The notes under the pieces were generated by a model. The model did not search any database, was not told the DNA's origin, and saw only the letters and a list, made by a program, of their open reading frames with translations. Both the position numbers and the translations under genes were made by a program. Positions 43,762-54,843 of a DNA stretch of 64,000 nucleotides are shown here, in pieces. Source of the DNA: Telopea speciosissima (Eukaryota; Streptophyta; Magnoliopsida; Proteales; Proteaceae); the NCBI RefSeq assembly GCF_018873765.1, contig NC_057924.1, positions 20,455,542 to 20,519,541 on the forward strand, written 5' to 3'. Every line of letters begins with the position of its first letter. Position 1 is the stretch's first letter.

Positions 43762-46160
43762 CTAAAGAAGAATAATTTATAGGTAAGAATCCGTACAAAA
43801 CTATGTCATCAACTACGAGGCTGGGTCGGATCCAGATCTCCTACAGCCCAGCTGCCCGTAGCAGCCTATGCGACGTGACAGGATTGCGCGCACAATGACC
43901 TCCTTACCCCCACTCGGGCAAGATGCTGGGCAAGGGGTAAGGCGGTCATTGGATGCACGGCCTAGTCTGCACCGCACAGGCTGCTACGAGCAGCTGGGCC
44001 GTAGACGATCTGCATTGGGCTGGATCAGGTTGGTTCTGAGAACCGTTCTCGTACGACCATAGCTGCATAGATGGAATCCAAAAGAGTGATTGGATTCCAT
44101 CTGCCCTCGCAATACCTTAGATCAAAGATCGTCATCATCTCAATCCCATGATTTGTGTTTTCTGACAAAAGTTGACGGTTAAAGATCACCTGTTACTAAA
44201 ATTCAGCCTTACCTTATAGTAGAGTATTTTTTTCCCTATCTAAGCTATATCAACATAACCAACTAGAAAACTCTTTCGCTTGGTAATTTTTGGTGTAATA
44301 TGATATTGGTGAAGCCCGATCTCAGTCTAGAAAGTGCGGTGATAATTCATCGGCGGACCGTTTCACCTTCGAAACACGCCAGAATGATCAAAAAGTGCAT
44401 ACGTCAACGTCGAACTGGATGGTTTCCAGGGGGAGGGCATTTATATACTCTCTGGGGTTAGGGTTTTTTAATATAATGTTGTTATCTCTTTGAAAGAAGT
44501 GTGAGAGGGTTTTATATTTTGCTTCACAGATTAGTGGATTCTTATTATCGCTCAGCCATGAATGTAACCTTCCTTTTTGGGGGTGAACCACATAAATCTT
44601 GTCTTGTGCGCGTGTGTTTCTCTTTCGTTTTTGCATTTTCTTCTGCAAATCGCCATTCTGGGCATTGTTTTCTTAACATAATATTCACCGGCTAAATATG
44701 CCCCTATGAGCGACTAGGTCGCTGTTCATATGTTTTGGTTACCTCTATTTTCCCTCTCTAGATGAAGGTTTGGATCTTTCAATCTTATGTCATGAGGGAT
44801 GTGACCTATGTTAAGCCTATAAGATACCACATCAAAGGGATAAATCCATTGTGTTGCATTAAGGGTGTTAAATGGTTCGGTTTTGGTTAAATGGTCTGGT
44901 TCAGTTTAAACAGATTACTTAAACGGTTTCAATTTTGAAACTACAACCGAACCATTTAGTAAACGGTTTCACAATTTCGGTTTTAAACGGTTCGATTTGA
45001 TTTCGGTAAACGATTTTTGTTTGCTTTTGGCACATTATGTACATTTAAGACTATTAAATAGTTTATTTGGTTTAACCGTTTAATTAAACGATGTCAATTT
45101 TGAAATCATAACCGAACCATTTATTAAACGGTTTTGCGATTTCGGTTTCGATAAATGATTTTGGTTTGATTTTGACACCCTTATGTTGCATGTTAGCTGG
45201 TTATCAAAAATTTTGGTGGTATTTTAGAAAAAACAAAAACAAAAATGAAAAACAATCATTACAAATTATGTTACTCTTCTTTTTATTTTTATATTAAGGC
45301 TAAATGTTCTCTGTGCCGGGGCACATGCTGCTCCCAAACATATGGGGATGGGCAAAATGACCACCCTGCCCTCCTAAATGGCAGATCCATGTGTCTGGGG
45401 TACAGGCTACGCTGTGGCACAGAGAACATCAGCCCTTATATTAATTTGTGGGTTAATCACATATTTTCTTTCAGTCACTCTCATTTACTTTATTTTATTC
45501 TATTTTTTTATGTACATTCATTTACTTTATTTAATTTTATCTCAGGTATTAGGTGAGGTGAGAAGACTAGTGGAAAAATTCAAGAACGAAGAGATCAACA
45601 TAACTATAACAGGCCATAGCTTGGGAGCAGCGCTTGCAACAATAAACGCAGCAGGCATAGTTGCCAATGGAGTGAACAAGCCCAAGGACCAGCCAAACAA
45701 AGCATGCCTAGTGACGGCCTTCGTCTTCGCTAGTCCCCGCGTTGGGGATGCTGACTTTCGGAAGTTCTGCGCCCGATTAGATGACCTTCGACTGTTGCGC
45801 ATCCGCAACGTCCCAGATATTGTCCCCACATACCCGCTCTTGGGCTACGCCAATGTTGGCCAGGAACTATTAATCGACACTAGAGAGTCTAACTACTTAA
45901 AGCGTCCGGGCAATTTGTCAAGTTGGCATAACTTGGAAGCATACCTGCATGGCGTTGCTGGCACTCAAGGGGCCAAAGGAGGATTCAAGCTAGAAGTTGA
46001 TCATGATATCGCACGTGTGAACAAGTCTATGGATGTGTTGAAGGATGAATATCATGTGCTTATTTCGTGGTGGGTTGAGATGAATAATGGAATGATTCAA
46101 GTTGCTAATGGTTCTTGGATGTTAATGGAACATCAGGAAGACATTGATTTTGGGGTTTGA
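43088..46160 (+). CDS. Phospholipase A1-II (class 3 lipase), copy C, with enlarged intron
   Basis: Joined exons 43088-43690 and 45546-46160, 405 residues, identical exon sizes to A and B. Intron 43691-45545 is 1855 bp against 341 bp, enlarged by transposon insertions, yet GTAAATT and CTCAG splice sites remain. Triad kept: Ser226 in GHSLG, Asp292 in NVPDIVP, His336 in EAYLHG. Protein differs from A/B at many positions (for example RIRNVP for [21 protein letters not shown] near the C-terminus), so it is the older paralogue. No transit peptide; cytosolic acylhydrolase expected. Probably functional if the long intron is spliced. Confidence 0.9.
43817..44105. mobile_element. Foldback (MITE-like) insertion in the intron of copy C
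   Basis: Absent from the A and B introns: all copies share TCATCAACTAC, and GCAATACCTT resumes after the insert. The two arms pair as a long imperfect hairpin (GCCCAGCTGCCCGTAGCAGC in the left arm, GCTGCTACGAGCAGCTGGGC in the right), with an inner AATGACC...GGTCATT pair. A further perfect ATGGAATCCA/TGGATTCCAT palindrome sits at 44073-44102. The family is uncertain and no TSD was found. Confidence 0.7.
44852..45191. mobile_element. hAT-like MITE in the intron of copy C
   Basis: Element 44860-45183 (324 bp) starts TAAGGGTGT and ends ACACCCTTA, with perfect 8-bp TSD TGTTGCAT at 44852-44859 and 45184-45191. The interior has repeated AACCGAACCATTTA and AAACGGTTT motifs. No coding capacity. Confidence 0.85.
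45289..45444. mobile_element. Mutator-like MITE in the intron of copy C
   Basis: Element 45298-45435 (138 bp) with about 20-bp inverted ends (GGCTAAATGTTCTCTGTGCC and, inverted, GGGCTGATGTTCTCTGTGCC) and a perfect 9-bp TSD TTATATTAA at 45289-45297 and 45436-45444. The right end lies about 100 bp before the exon 2 acceptor. Confidence 0.87.
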
Positions 46161-46328
46161 GTGTTTTTTTTTTTTTTTTGGGATTTTGGATGAATATCAT
46201 GTGCTTGTTTTGTGTTTTATTTTAATGGTTGAGATTTAATGATTTTGATATGAAGGATCCTAAAAAAGTGGCTGAAGGGATTTTTCCTTAACCATTGGTG
46301 AAGAGAAATTTGATCCTAAATACAATCA

Positions 46329-47509
46329 TAAGATCGTGTTTGGTTGAAGGTGTTGGAGGAGTCAGATTCTGATTTTGGATCGTATTCTTACAAATCTGGT
46401 TCATATGGATTTGTAGTTGAGACAAAAAAAACTGTTTGATCACCCTGATTCTGTCAGATGGAATCCTTCTGAATCCATCTGAAAAACTATTTGGTTACAC
46501 ATTACACCACCATTACACAAAAACAGAATTTCCACCAAAAAAAAATTTATACTAAATAAAAATCTACAACTGAAAAAAAGTTCATTAGCAACAGATTCTT
46601 GAGTAGGAATCCAGTTCCAGTAGAGTTAGTCAAAGGAGAATGCAATACCAGTAATGGATTTGGACATAAAAAAGGTATAATCATCAGGGAATCTCTTCAT
46701 AATGGTAAAAATAAAAAATATAACCAACAAATGGTAACCAGAACATTCCACTTTGGAACGTGAAAGCATAAATAAAGGAAGAGAGAGATGGAAGGCGGTG
46801 CTGTGGAGGGATTGATTCAATATGTATTCGAGAGATGCACTTGTGCAAGCAAACTAGATTTTAGGGTTTTATCCTTATGGAAATATTTTAGGGGTTTTTC
46901 ATAATGGAAGTGAAAAACAGGGGACTGGGAGTAGTAGAAGATTTTTCATAATGGAAGTGAAAAACAGGGGAATGGGAGGAGTAGAAGATGAAGATGAAGA
47001 TGAAGATGAAGTTACTTGTTGTTTAGAGAAGAAACCACTTGGATTCGAAGGCGATCTTGCACACAGAGGAAGTTGCTGGTGAGAGAGGAAACTTTGGGAG
47101 GTTGAGTGACTTGAGAGGGGATGTTGCAGACGAGATTTCAAGCGTTGAACCGGAGGTAGAAGGCGATCTCTTGTTGAGATAAAATCGTGATAGACTCCAG
47201 GGGAGGTTGATGAAGGAGACTTGCTGCAAGAACGACGGGTTCCTTCGAAAATTTTTCGATCACGATAGGAGGACTCGCGTGGATTTTGGGCTTTAAATAC
47301 TAAGGTGGATTCGTGTGGCATCCCAACAGAATTCGCCCCAAGGGGTGATTCCGTTGGATTCTAAAATCTAGCTGTAACGGAGGATTCTCATGGATCTTGT
47401 GTATTTGTACACTAAACATATTCCGAGAAACCAAACAACAAAAAAATACTTAGAATCCAGATTCAACGGATCCCGATTTGTCCGACACCTTCAACCAAAC
47501 ACAGCCTAA
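46329..47509. mobile_element. PIF/Harbinger-like non-autonomous element
   Basis: Element 46332-47506 (1175 bp). Inverted ends share GTGTTTGGTTGAAGGTGT (right end read inverted: GGCTGTGTTTGGTTGAAGGT). TAA flanks both sides (46329-46331, 47507-47509), the 3-bp TSD of PIF/Harbinger elements. No transposase; a 140-residue minus-strand ORF (46899-47321) is Ser/Pro-rich without a domain. Confidence 0.7.
46897..47012. repeat. Tandem duplication plus GATGAA repeat
   Basis: A unit of about 44 bp (TTTTTCATAATGGAAGTGAA and following) occurs twice in tandem (about 46897 and 46941), followed by several GATGAA hexamers to about 47012. It lies inside the Harbinger-like element. Confidence 0.75.
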
Positions 47510-47899
47510 CAGTTTCAGTGCACGTGCACAATACCAATAGATGGGTGATGATTTCTACAACAAACTTGAATAGGCTCACCAAGAGGCCCGATCTAGTGCA
47601 TGTAGTCCAAGTTCAACCTCGAAATTTTTTTCATTGGATGGTCCATGAACACAACCAACCAAAGAATATCATATGTTGGTGGTAGAAACATGTGCTATGA
47701 CATAAGTGTCCATAAAGTCATACTTCCGGTACAAAAATTAAAATAAAAATTCCAATTTATAATTTTATTTTGGGTAGAAAAATCCTATTTATAAATGATG
47801 TCCTTCTGTCAATATTAGGCACTTTTTCATTATGCATTTTTTCGCACTTTCTCCCCTTCTCGATATGTGAGTCCCCCAAAACAATGCTACACAAATCGA

Positions 47900-48960
47900 G
47901 ATGATAAACTGAAAATACACTAGCAAATTGCCAAATGACATGTGGCCATCCAAGGCCGAGCTATAGAACTCGGTTCTTAAGAGGGCTGGACACCGGTCCA
48001 CCTCGGACGGCGGATCAACCTTAAGGCAACCCATTCGTGGCCTGAAAGTGGTCACGCCAGAGGGTCAGCCGTATGTTCGACATGGTGGTCGGCCACACGG
48101 CTACGACCGAGGCTACCACGTTCGGCAACACGGCCAAACCCACCGTGCTCGGTAGAATGGCTGAGCCCTCCACAACAGGCAATCGACCAACCCCTATGCG
48201 GACGACATTGTGGCCAAGTCCTCCTTGGTCAGATGCTCAGCCGACCTCTCCTTGGCCTGCAGAACATCCAAGTCCACCGCGGTCGGCACCATGGTCGACT
48301 CCCTATGGTCGGCTGCCAAGCCGAGATCTCACTGGTCGGCTACAAGACCAAGTACATAATGATTGACCTACCAGACGAGCCCTCCATGGTCGGTGACTCA
48401 GTCGAAGCTATATAACCGGCAACCGGCCGAGCATGCGGTGGTCGGCGCTAGATGAGCTTTACACATTCGAATGTCAAGCCCATGATAAGCACCTAGAGCA
48501 CCTCTGTGACCAAAGGGTCAGATATGCTGGGCTGAGCCCTCAGGCGAAACGATAATTGCAACTCGCTTAAATCGCGGGACCACGTCAGCACATCCCGATG
48601 ATCACGTGATATGTTGAGTCAACTGAATCGAGCCGTCATCCAATGATGGAATCGTATCACATCCAAATAAGGACTCTTACCAACTGAAGAGACTCCTTTC
48701 GAATATGACTCCGCCTAGAAGACTCCTACCAAAAATAGGACTCTTCTCCGCTGCCCTATCCACCTCTATAAATACCCAGGTATGAAGCCTAAGCATTCAT
48801 CTTACTTTTTACGAAGTGGAACTGCTGCTAAATTGGAGACCTGACTTAAGCATCGGAGAGCCCTCGGCCGGAGCCACACCGGCTCTCCTTTGCTCACTCG
48901 ATTTTTTGTAGGTTCATCCCAGGTGGACCGGACCGAAGGTTTCCTGACTCAACATGGGAA
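47900..48960 (+). mobile_element. GC-rich LTR-like segment (possible solo LTR)
   Basis: Base composition changes sharply from AT-rich to GC-rich. It contains many GGTCGGC/GCCGACC-type words (48060-48440), a CTCTATAAATACCCAGG promoter-like box at about 48768-48784, and an end-like GACTCAACA near 48953. These resemble a retrotransposon LTR without its internal part. No partner LTR or TSD was found in the window, so the call is tentative. Confidence 0.45.
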
Positions 48961-49644
48961 ATCAACAATAACAACATTTCATGCCGATCTAAGCTTAAAG
49001 AGTGTTGGATTTGTACGAAATTTTATACTTAAATTAGCCAATAAAGTTATCTAGAAGTTTTGGGCCAAATTAGGGAGGCCTGGACACCGAAAAGAGTGCA
49101 AGGGACAAAATGATCACTTTCCAATTAGAAAAAATACCAAACATTCGTCGAATTTGAACAAAACATTACGTGCATGCTCTAAATAGCTCTTTAGGACAAA
49201 TAAAATGTTTCAGCTCAAATCGAAGTGGTTTGGCTACCGAGAAAATACTAGGGACAAAATGATTATTTTAGAAAGAAAGGTTGTCAGATTTGGGTGGAAT
49301 TTTGCACAAGGGCTAGAAATGGTTAAATAAAACTATCCTAGTGGTCTTGACTCTATTTAAGAAGGTTTAGGTATATAAAGTAGGGTAGAGGTAAAGTGGT
49401 AATTCTTGCCATTTTATCATCATAGAAGCCATCTGAGCCTAGATCATCATAGCCGGGATGTTCTCCTAAAGTTTCAAAATACAGTATCTACATTATCCAA
49501 TACTGAGTCAAATGTAACACCCCGATTTTCCCCAGAAATCCTACATGTTTTTTTTTTTTTTTGGTTATCGTCAGGTGTTGATCATTTCGATCTCTGACGA
49601 ACCCGAGGATTTAATATTTTCCACCCGAAGGTAATTTTATTTAC
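48961..49644. other. Intergenic stretch, no gene recognised
   Basis: AT-rich with a T-run at 49549-49562. It contains two related blocks (AAAATGATCACTTT / AAAATGATTATTTT with nearby GGATTTGTACGAAATTTT / AGATTTGGGTGGAATTTT), suggesting a diverged internal duplication of about 230 bp. Confidence 0.4.
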
Positions 49645-49649
49645 AAAAC

Positions 49650-49909
49650 TGAAAGACCAAGTCAAACACTGGTGAACGTTGGCTCTCCTAATCTCCAGCA
49701 GTCTCTCACAGTTGGAGATAAGAATCCATCTCCTACAATCTCTCAACTAGAGATAAGATAACAATCCCCTTCCCGTTGTTGTAACAACAATTCAAAATAC
49801 AAATTGTAACTATCTCTATGGAGATATTTCTTGTACAAATTCTATAAATACAGAACTCAACCTCATTGGTTGAGCAAGCTTTACAAACCACTTTCGCATA
49901 TCACTTTCA
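49650..49909 (+). repeat. 5' LTR of copia-2
   Basis: 260 bp, direct repeat of 54266-54525, containing TTCTATAAATACAGAAC, a plausible TATA box, about 60 bp before its end. Confidence 0.93.
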
Positions 49910-49966
49910 TGGTATCAGTCGCCTTCTATTAAGATCTGTTCCTTTTTTCTCTCTTTCAAAAACCCA

Positions 49967-52900
49967 ATGGCCAATACCAACAACACTTCTAATCCTTTCC
50001 CAATTACAAATCTGTCCAATCTAGTGTCTGTCAAACTAGATGGCACGAACTACCTTCTTTGGAAAGAACAACTTGAATCAATCTTCATCTCTTCTGATCT
50101 TATGGGCCATATAGATGGCTCTGTCACAGCACCAACAACTCAAGTTCAACCAACAGATCCTGAATCTACCACACTAATACCCAATCCTACATATCACTTA
50201 TGGAGGAAAACCGATCATTTTGTACGTGCTTGCATTAACGCTACACTTGATCAATCACTCTCATCTCACATCCTTGGTCTCACCTCTGCAAAACAAGTGT
50301 GGGATGCTCTTGAAGAATTATTTCTGCAACAGTCAACTGCACAAAAATCCTATCTGCGCAGTGAGCTTCTAACAATCAACAAAGGAGGCTCCACCATCAC
50401 TGAATATCTGCAAAAGGTAAAGTCTCTTGCTGATTCACTTGCCGCCGTCGATGATCGAGTGAAGGATTCTGAACTAGTTGGCTATACTCTAAATGGCCTT
50501 GGACCGGATTACACTACCTTTGTCATAACTATGGAGAACATGAATCCTCCAGTTAAGTTCAATGAACTGCGAGCAAAGTTACTCACTCATGAGCAACGTC
50601 TACGCAAAGGCTATGGTAATCACTCAAGTTCATCTGTTGATTCCCACATTGGACTTTACAATATTGATACGGCTCGTAAGTTCAAACCTCGTGGCAATGG
50701 TAATCCAAGGTACCAACAAACCCACACTCCCACCAACCCATCACCACGACCTAATCAAACCACAACCCAATCCATTCCATTTCAGCAATCACCCACCCAC
50801 CCTACCCACCAAAACCAACGTCCATCATCACCAGCCACATCACAAATCAAATGTCAAATATGTGCCAAATTTGGACATACTGCAAGTAAGTGTTTCTTCA
50901 GGTACTCAGCCAGCAGGAACAGTGCACTAGCACCTCAAACCAATCCTTATGTTGGTCTTCATTCAGCATCATCATCAAAGGCACCAAACTCTACGTACAA
51001 TAATGATGGTCAATGGATACCAGATTCGGGTGCTACATCTCATATGACATTTGATCCTGCCCAACTACACCAGTCCAATCCTTACAATGGTGAAGACCAA
51101 GTGTCTGTTGGTAATGGTAAGCGTATCTCAATCTCTCACACTAGTACTGCCATTTTACCAACAAAATTGACACCTTTGAAACTCCAAAATGTGTTGGTTG
51201 TTCCACAAATTGCAAGGAATTTACTTTCAATTTCTCAGTTAACCAAGGATAATAATTGCACCGTTGAATTCTTTCCATGGGGTTTTTCTGTCAAGGACCT
51301 GCAGTCAGGTACAACTCTAATGACGGGACCAATCAGGGATAATCTCTACACATGGCCGAACCTTTCAGGAGGAGATCTGGCACTCTATAGCTCCACCGTA
51401 CCAGCAACAACTTGGCATCATCGGCTAGGCCATTCATCATAAAAAATTCTTCATCAAATAAGAGCTTCGGATCCTTCTTTAGCAATTCCGCTAGTCAAGA
51501 ATAATACCATGCGTGCCTCTTGTCAAATGGGTAGAAGTTGCAAATTGCCATTTAGTCAGTCTGGTCGAGCATCACAGCCTTTGGAACTTGTCCATTGTGA
51601 TTTATGGGGACCCACTAGACACTATTCCAATAGTGGTTTTAATTCTTACATAATTTTTATTGATGATTTCAGTAGATTTACATGGTTTTATCCATTGCGA
51701 TTCAAATCTGAAGCTCTATAGTGTTTTCAACATTTCAAGAAAATGGCTGAAAATATACACAAGTCAACAATCAAATATTTCCAAATTGATGGAGCCTTAG
51801 AGCTCACCAAAGGGGTGTTTCAAGCCCATCTTGATGACTGTGGCATTCTTCCAAGAATCTCTTGCCCACACACACCTGAGCAAAATGGTGTCTCTGAAAG
51901 GAAGCATAGACACATTACGAAAATGGGGCTGTCACTGCTATATCAAGCCCATATGCCAAAACAATACTGGCTCGAAGCCTTCACAACAGCAATTTATATT
52001 ATCAACCGGCTACCCACACCGGTATTACAAGGCCAATCTCCATATGAAGCATTGTTTGGCAGTAAACTAGATTATCAGGCATTACGGGCTTTTGGATGTG
52101 AGTGTTTTCCTAACCTCCGTCCATATAGAAGTGACAAACTTTGTCCCAAATCCAAGTCTTGTGTATTTCTCAGCTATAGCCTATACCACAAAGGCTACAA
52201 ATGTTTAGATCCTACCACAGGCCGTGTCTATCTTTCACGCCATGTAAAGTTCAATGAGACCATTTTCCCATTTGCCACAAAAACTGATAACTTAGACAAC
52301 CCCAGCCGTCCCTCACCCACCACAACCTTAACAATCCCAACCACCTTGGCTACACCACCAAACCCAATACCACTTGTTTCCCCCACAACATCTTCCACAC
52401 CAAATTCCCCACCATCTCCTCTAGCATCCAATACACCTTCTCCAGCACAACTTACTCCATCATTTACCAATCAGCCTCAAACCAATAACCCACAACCCAC
52501 GCAAACACAACCACTCAGCCAATTACCAATCCAGCCTCAACAACCACACAACAACCTTCACCATTACCCGCACCCCCTCCTCTACCTACAACCACTCATC
52601 ATCCCATGGTTACCCGAAGCCAAACTGGCTCCAGGTGTCCCAAAATCCAGATGAGTTTGTTGACCACACGCCATCCTTTATCCTATGGCTCTCACAGTTC
52701 ATCTTACAAAAATACCCCCTGAACCAACATCATACAAAGTGGCTTCAAAGAACCCCTCATGGGTTGCGGCAATGGATGCTGAGTATAAAGCCTTGATGCA
52801 AAATCAGACATGGACTTTAGTTCCACCAACTAAAGAAATGAATATAGTGGGTTGCAAATGGGTTTACAGAATTAAGACCAAGAGTGATGGGTCCATTGAA

Positions 52901-54265
52901 CGGTACAAAGCCCGTTTAGTTGTAAAAGGGTTTCATCAACAACCAGGGATTGACTTCACTGAAACCTTCAGTCCTGTTGTTAAACCAGCCACTATTCGCA
53001 CTGTTCTCTCTATTGCAGTATCACATGCATGGCATGTCAAGCAACTTGACGTAAAAAATGCCTTCTTACATGGCAACTTGAATGAGGCAGTTTATATGCA
53101 TCAACCTTAAGGCTATGTCAACCCTACGGTTCTAGAATATGTATGCCATCTTAACAAGGCTCTTTATGGTCTTCGTCAAGCACCACGAGCTTGGTTTCAC
53201 AAGTTCAGCAATTATCTGATTCAAGAGGGTTTTCGACAAAGCCTAGCTGATTCCTCCATGTTCATCTATAAAGGTGAAAGGGGCATGATTGTCCTACTTC
53301 TTTATGTAGATGACATCGATCATTCTCACAGGTGACAGTGTTGATCTTATAAAAATGGTAGTTACCCGTTTAAGTCACAACTTTGCTATGACAGATCTTG
53401 GTGACCTCCATTACTTCTTGGGCATTGAAGCAAATCGAAGTTCCAAGGGCATCACTCTCACACAGACCAAGTATGATCTACAGTTACTAGAACGAACAGG
53501 CATGACACAATGTAAGCCTATCAATACACCAATGCCCAGTGGACAAAAATTATCAACACAGAATGGTGAACCACTACCTGAGGCACATGAGTATCGGCAA
53601 ATAGTTGGGGCACTTCAGTACCTCACAATGACCCATCCAGACTTAACTTATGCTGTGAATCAGGTCTGTCAATACATGCACAAGCCAACAACTGATCACT
53701 TAGCTGCTGTGAAACGTATCCTAAGGTATGTTAAAGGAACAGTCGGAGCTGGAACAACTATCAAACCGAGTTCTCTCAACCTACTAGGTGCATACACTGA
53801 TGCAGACTGGGCAGGCTGCCCAGACACTCGATGGTCAACGTTTGGATTCTGCACCTTTTTGGGGAGTAATCTTTTGTCATGGGGTTCCAAAAAGAAACCC
53901 ACTGTCTCCCGCTCCAGTACTGAAGCAGAGTATAAAGCATTAGCAATCACTGTCTCTGAATTACTTTGGTTGTCTTATGTTTTCAGAGATCTGTACTTGG
54001 ACATTACTCTACCTCTAATTGTATGTTGTGACAACATATCAGCAACACAAATGTCAGCCAACCCAGTTCTACATGCTCGTACAAAGCATATAGAGGTTGA
54101 CTATCATTTTGTATGAGATCTTGTCATCAACAAACAAGTACAAGTTCACTTTGTTTGCTCCACTGAACAAATGGCAGATATCTTCACAAAGGGTTTACCA
54201 GCACCTCTCTTTCAGCAACATGCAACCAAACTCCTTTGCCTACCACCCAAGGGTTTGTGGGGGGA
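49967..54265 (+). pseudogene. Copia-2 gag-pol polyprotein, broken
   Basis: From ATG 49967: gag core (VKLDGTNYLLWKEQLESIF), CCHC knuckle CQICAKFGHTASKC, protease WIPDSGATSHMT, pre-integrase TTWHHRLGHSS, integrase (HCDLWGP, FIDDFSRFTWFYPL, HTPEQNGVSERKHRHI), a Pro/Thr-rich linker near 52300-52620, RT (CKWVYRIKTKSDGSIERYKA, QLDVKNAFLHGNL, LLLYVDDI) and RNase H (GAYTDADWAGCPDTRWST, STEAEYKALA). Stops at about 51440, 51719, 52652 and 53108, a frameshift near 53315 just after YVDD, and another stop at 54114. Note QIDGALELT where integrases usually have S-D-x-G, so the second catalytic Asp is retained but its context is altered. Confidence 0.92.
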
Positions 54266-54525
54266 TGAAAGACCAAGTCAAACACAGGTGAACGTTGGCT
54301 CTCCTAATCTCCAGCAATCTCTCACAGTTGGAGATAAGAATCCATCTCCTATAATCTCTCAACTAGAGATAAGATAACAATCCCCTTCCCGTTGTTGTAA
54401 CAACAATTCAAAATTCAAATTGTAACTATCTTTATGGAGATATTTCTTGTACAAATTCTATAAATACAGAACTCAACCTCATTGGTTGAGCAAGCTTTGC
54501 AAACCAATTCCACATATCACTTTCA
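54266..54525 (+). repeat. 3' LTR of copia-2
   Basis: 260 bp, begins TGAAAGACCAAG and ends CACTTTCA. Confidence 0.93.
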
Positions 54526-54644
54526 AAAACCTTATGAATTTTAAATAAATAATTTGAAAAACTCCCCATTTGAAAATGTGTCAAGTTGTGAATATGGTAA
54601 AAGAATTTGATTTATGAGTAATTATAAAATCATTTGCTCAGCCC

Positions 54645-54843
54645 AATGGTTGGGAATTTTTATCCTCTCAATTACACTGCCCGTACTTGACCTCAAGTAC
54701 ATCTAATAGAGGGAGGTGGATCCCACGTGGACCCCACCTCGGGCAGTATATTCGGGCAGAGGATAGGATGGTCATTTCTGCCTCCTATGTTAGATGTACT
54801 TGAGGTCAAGTACGACCAGTGTAATTGAGAGGATAATGGTTGG
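54645..54843. mobile_element. Foldback MITE with 9-bp flanking repeat
   Basis: AATGGTTGG flanks both sides (54645-54653, 54835-54843), a Mutator-size TSD. The 181-bp insert has arms ATCCTCTCAATTACACTG and CAGTGTAATTGAGAGGAT and folds along most of its length (ACTTGACCTCAAGTACATCT pairs with AGATGTACTTGAGGTCAAGT). The left end has 8 extra bases not mirrored on the right. Confidence 0.8.

Larger units (their letters stand above)
49645..54530 (+). mobile_element. Ty1/copia retrotransposon with short LTRs (copia-2)
   Basis: Element 49650-54525 with 260-bp LTRs (49650-49909 and 54266-54525), TG...CA ends and a perfect TSD AAAAC (49645-49649, 54526-54530). A tRNA-iMet-type primer site TGGTATCAG (49910-49918) directly follows the LTR, and a purine run precedes the right LTR. 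LTRs differ at roughly ten positions. The short LTRs and gag/RT wording suggest the Ale/Retrofit group, an inference only. Confidence 0.94.

Noticed and set aside
46899-47321. 140-residue Ser-rich minus-strand ORF as a gene
   Set aside because: Lies within a Harbinger-like element over tandem repeats; composition is explained by GATGAA repeats and no domain is seen.
52228-52470. Gly/Val-rich minus-strand ORF opposite copia-2
   Set aside because: Shadow of the Pro/Thr-rich linker of the copia-2 polyprotein on the other strand.
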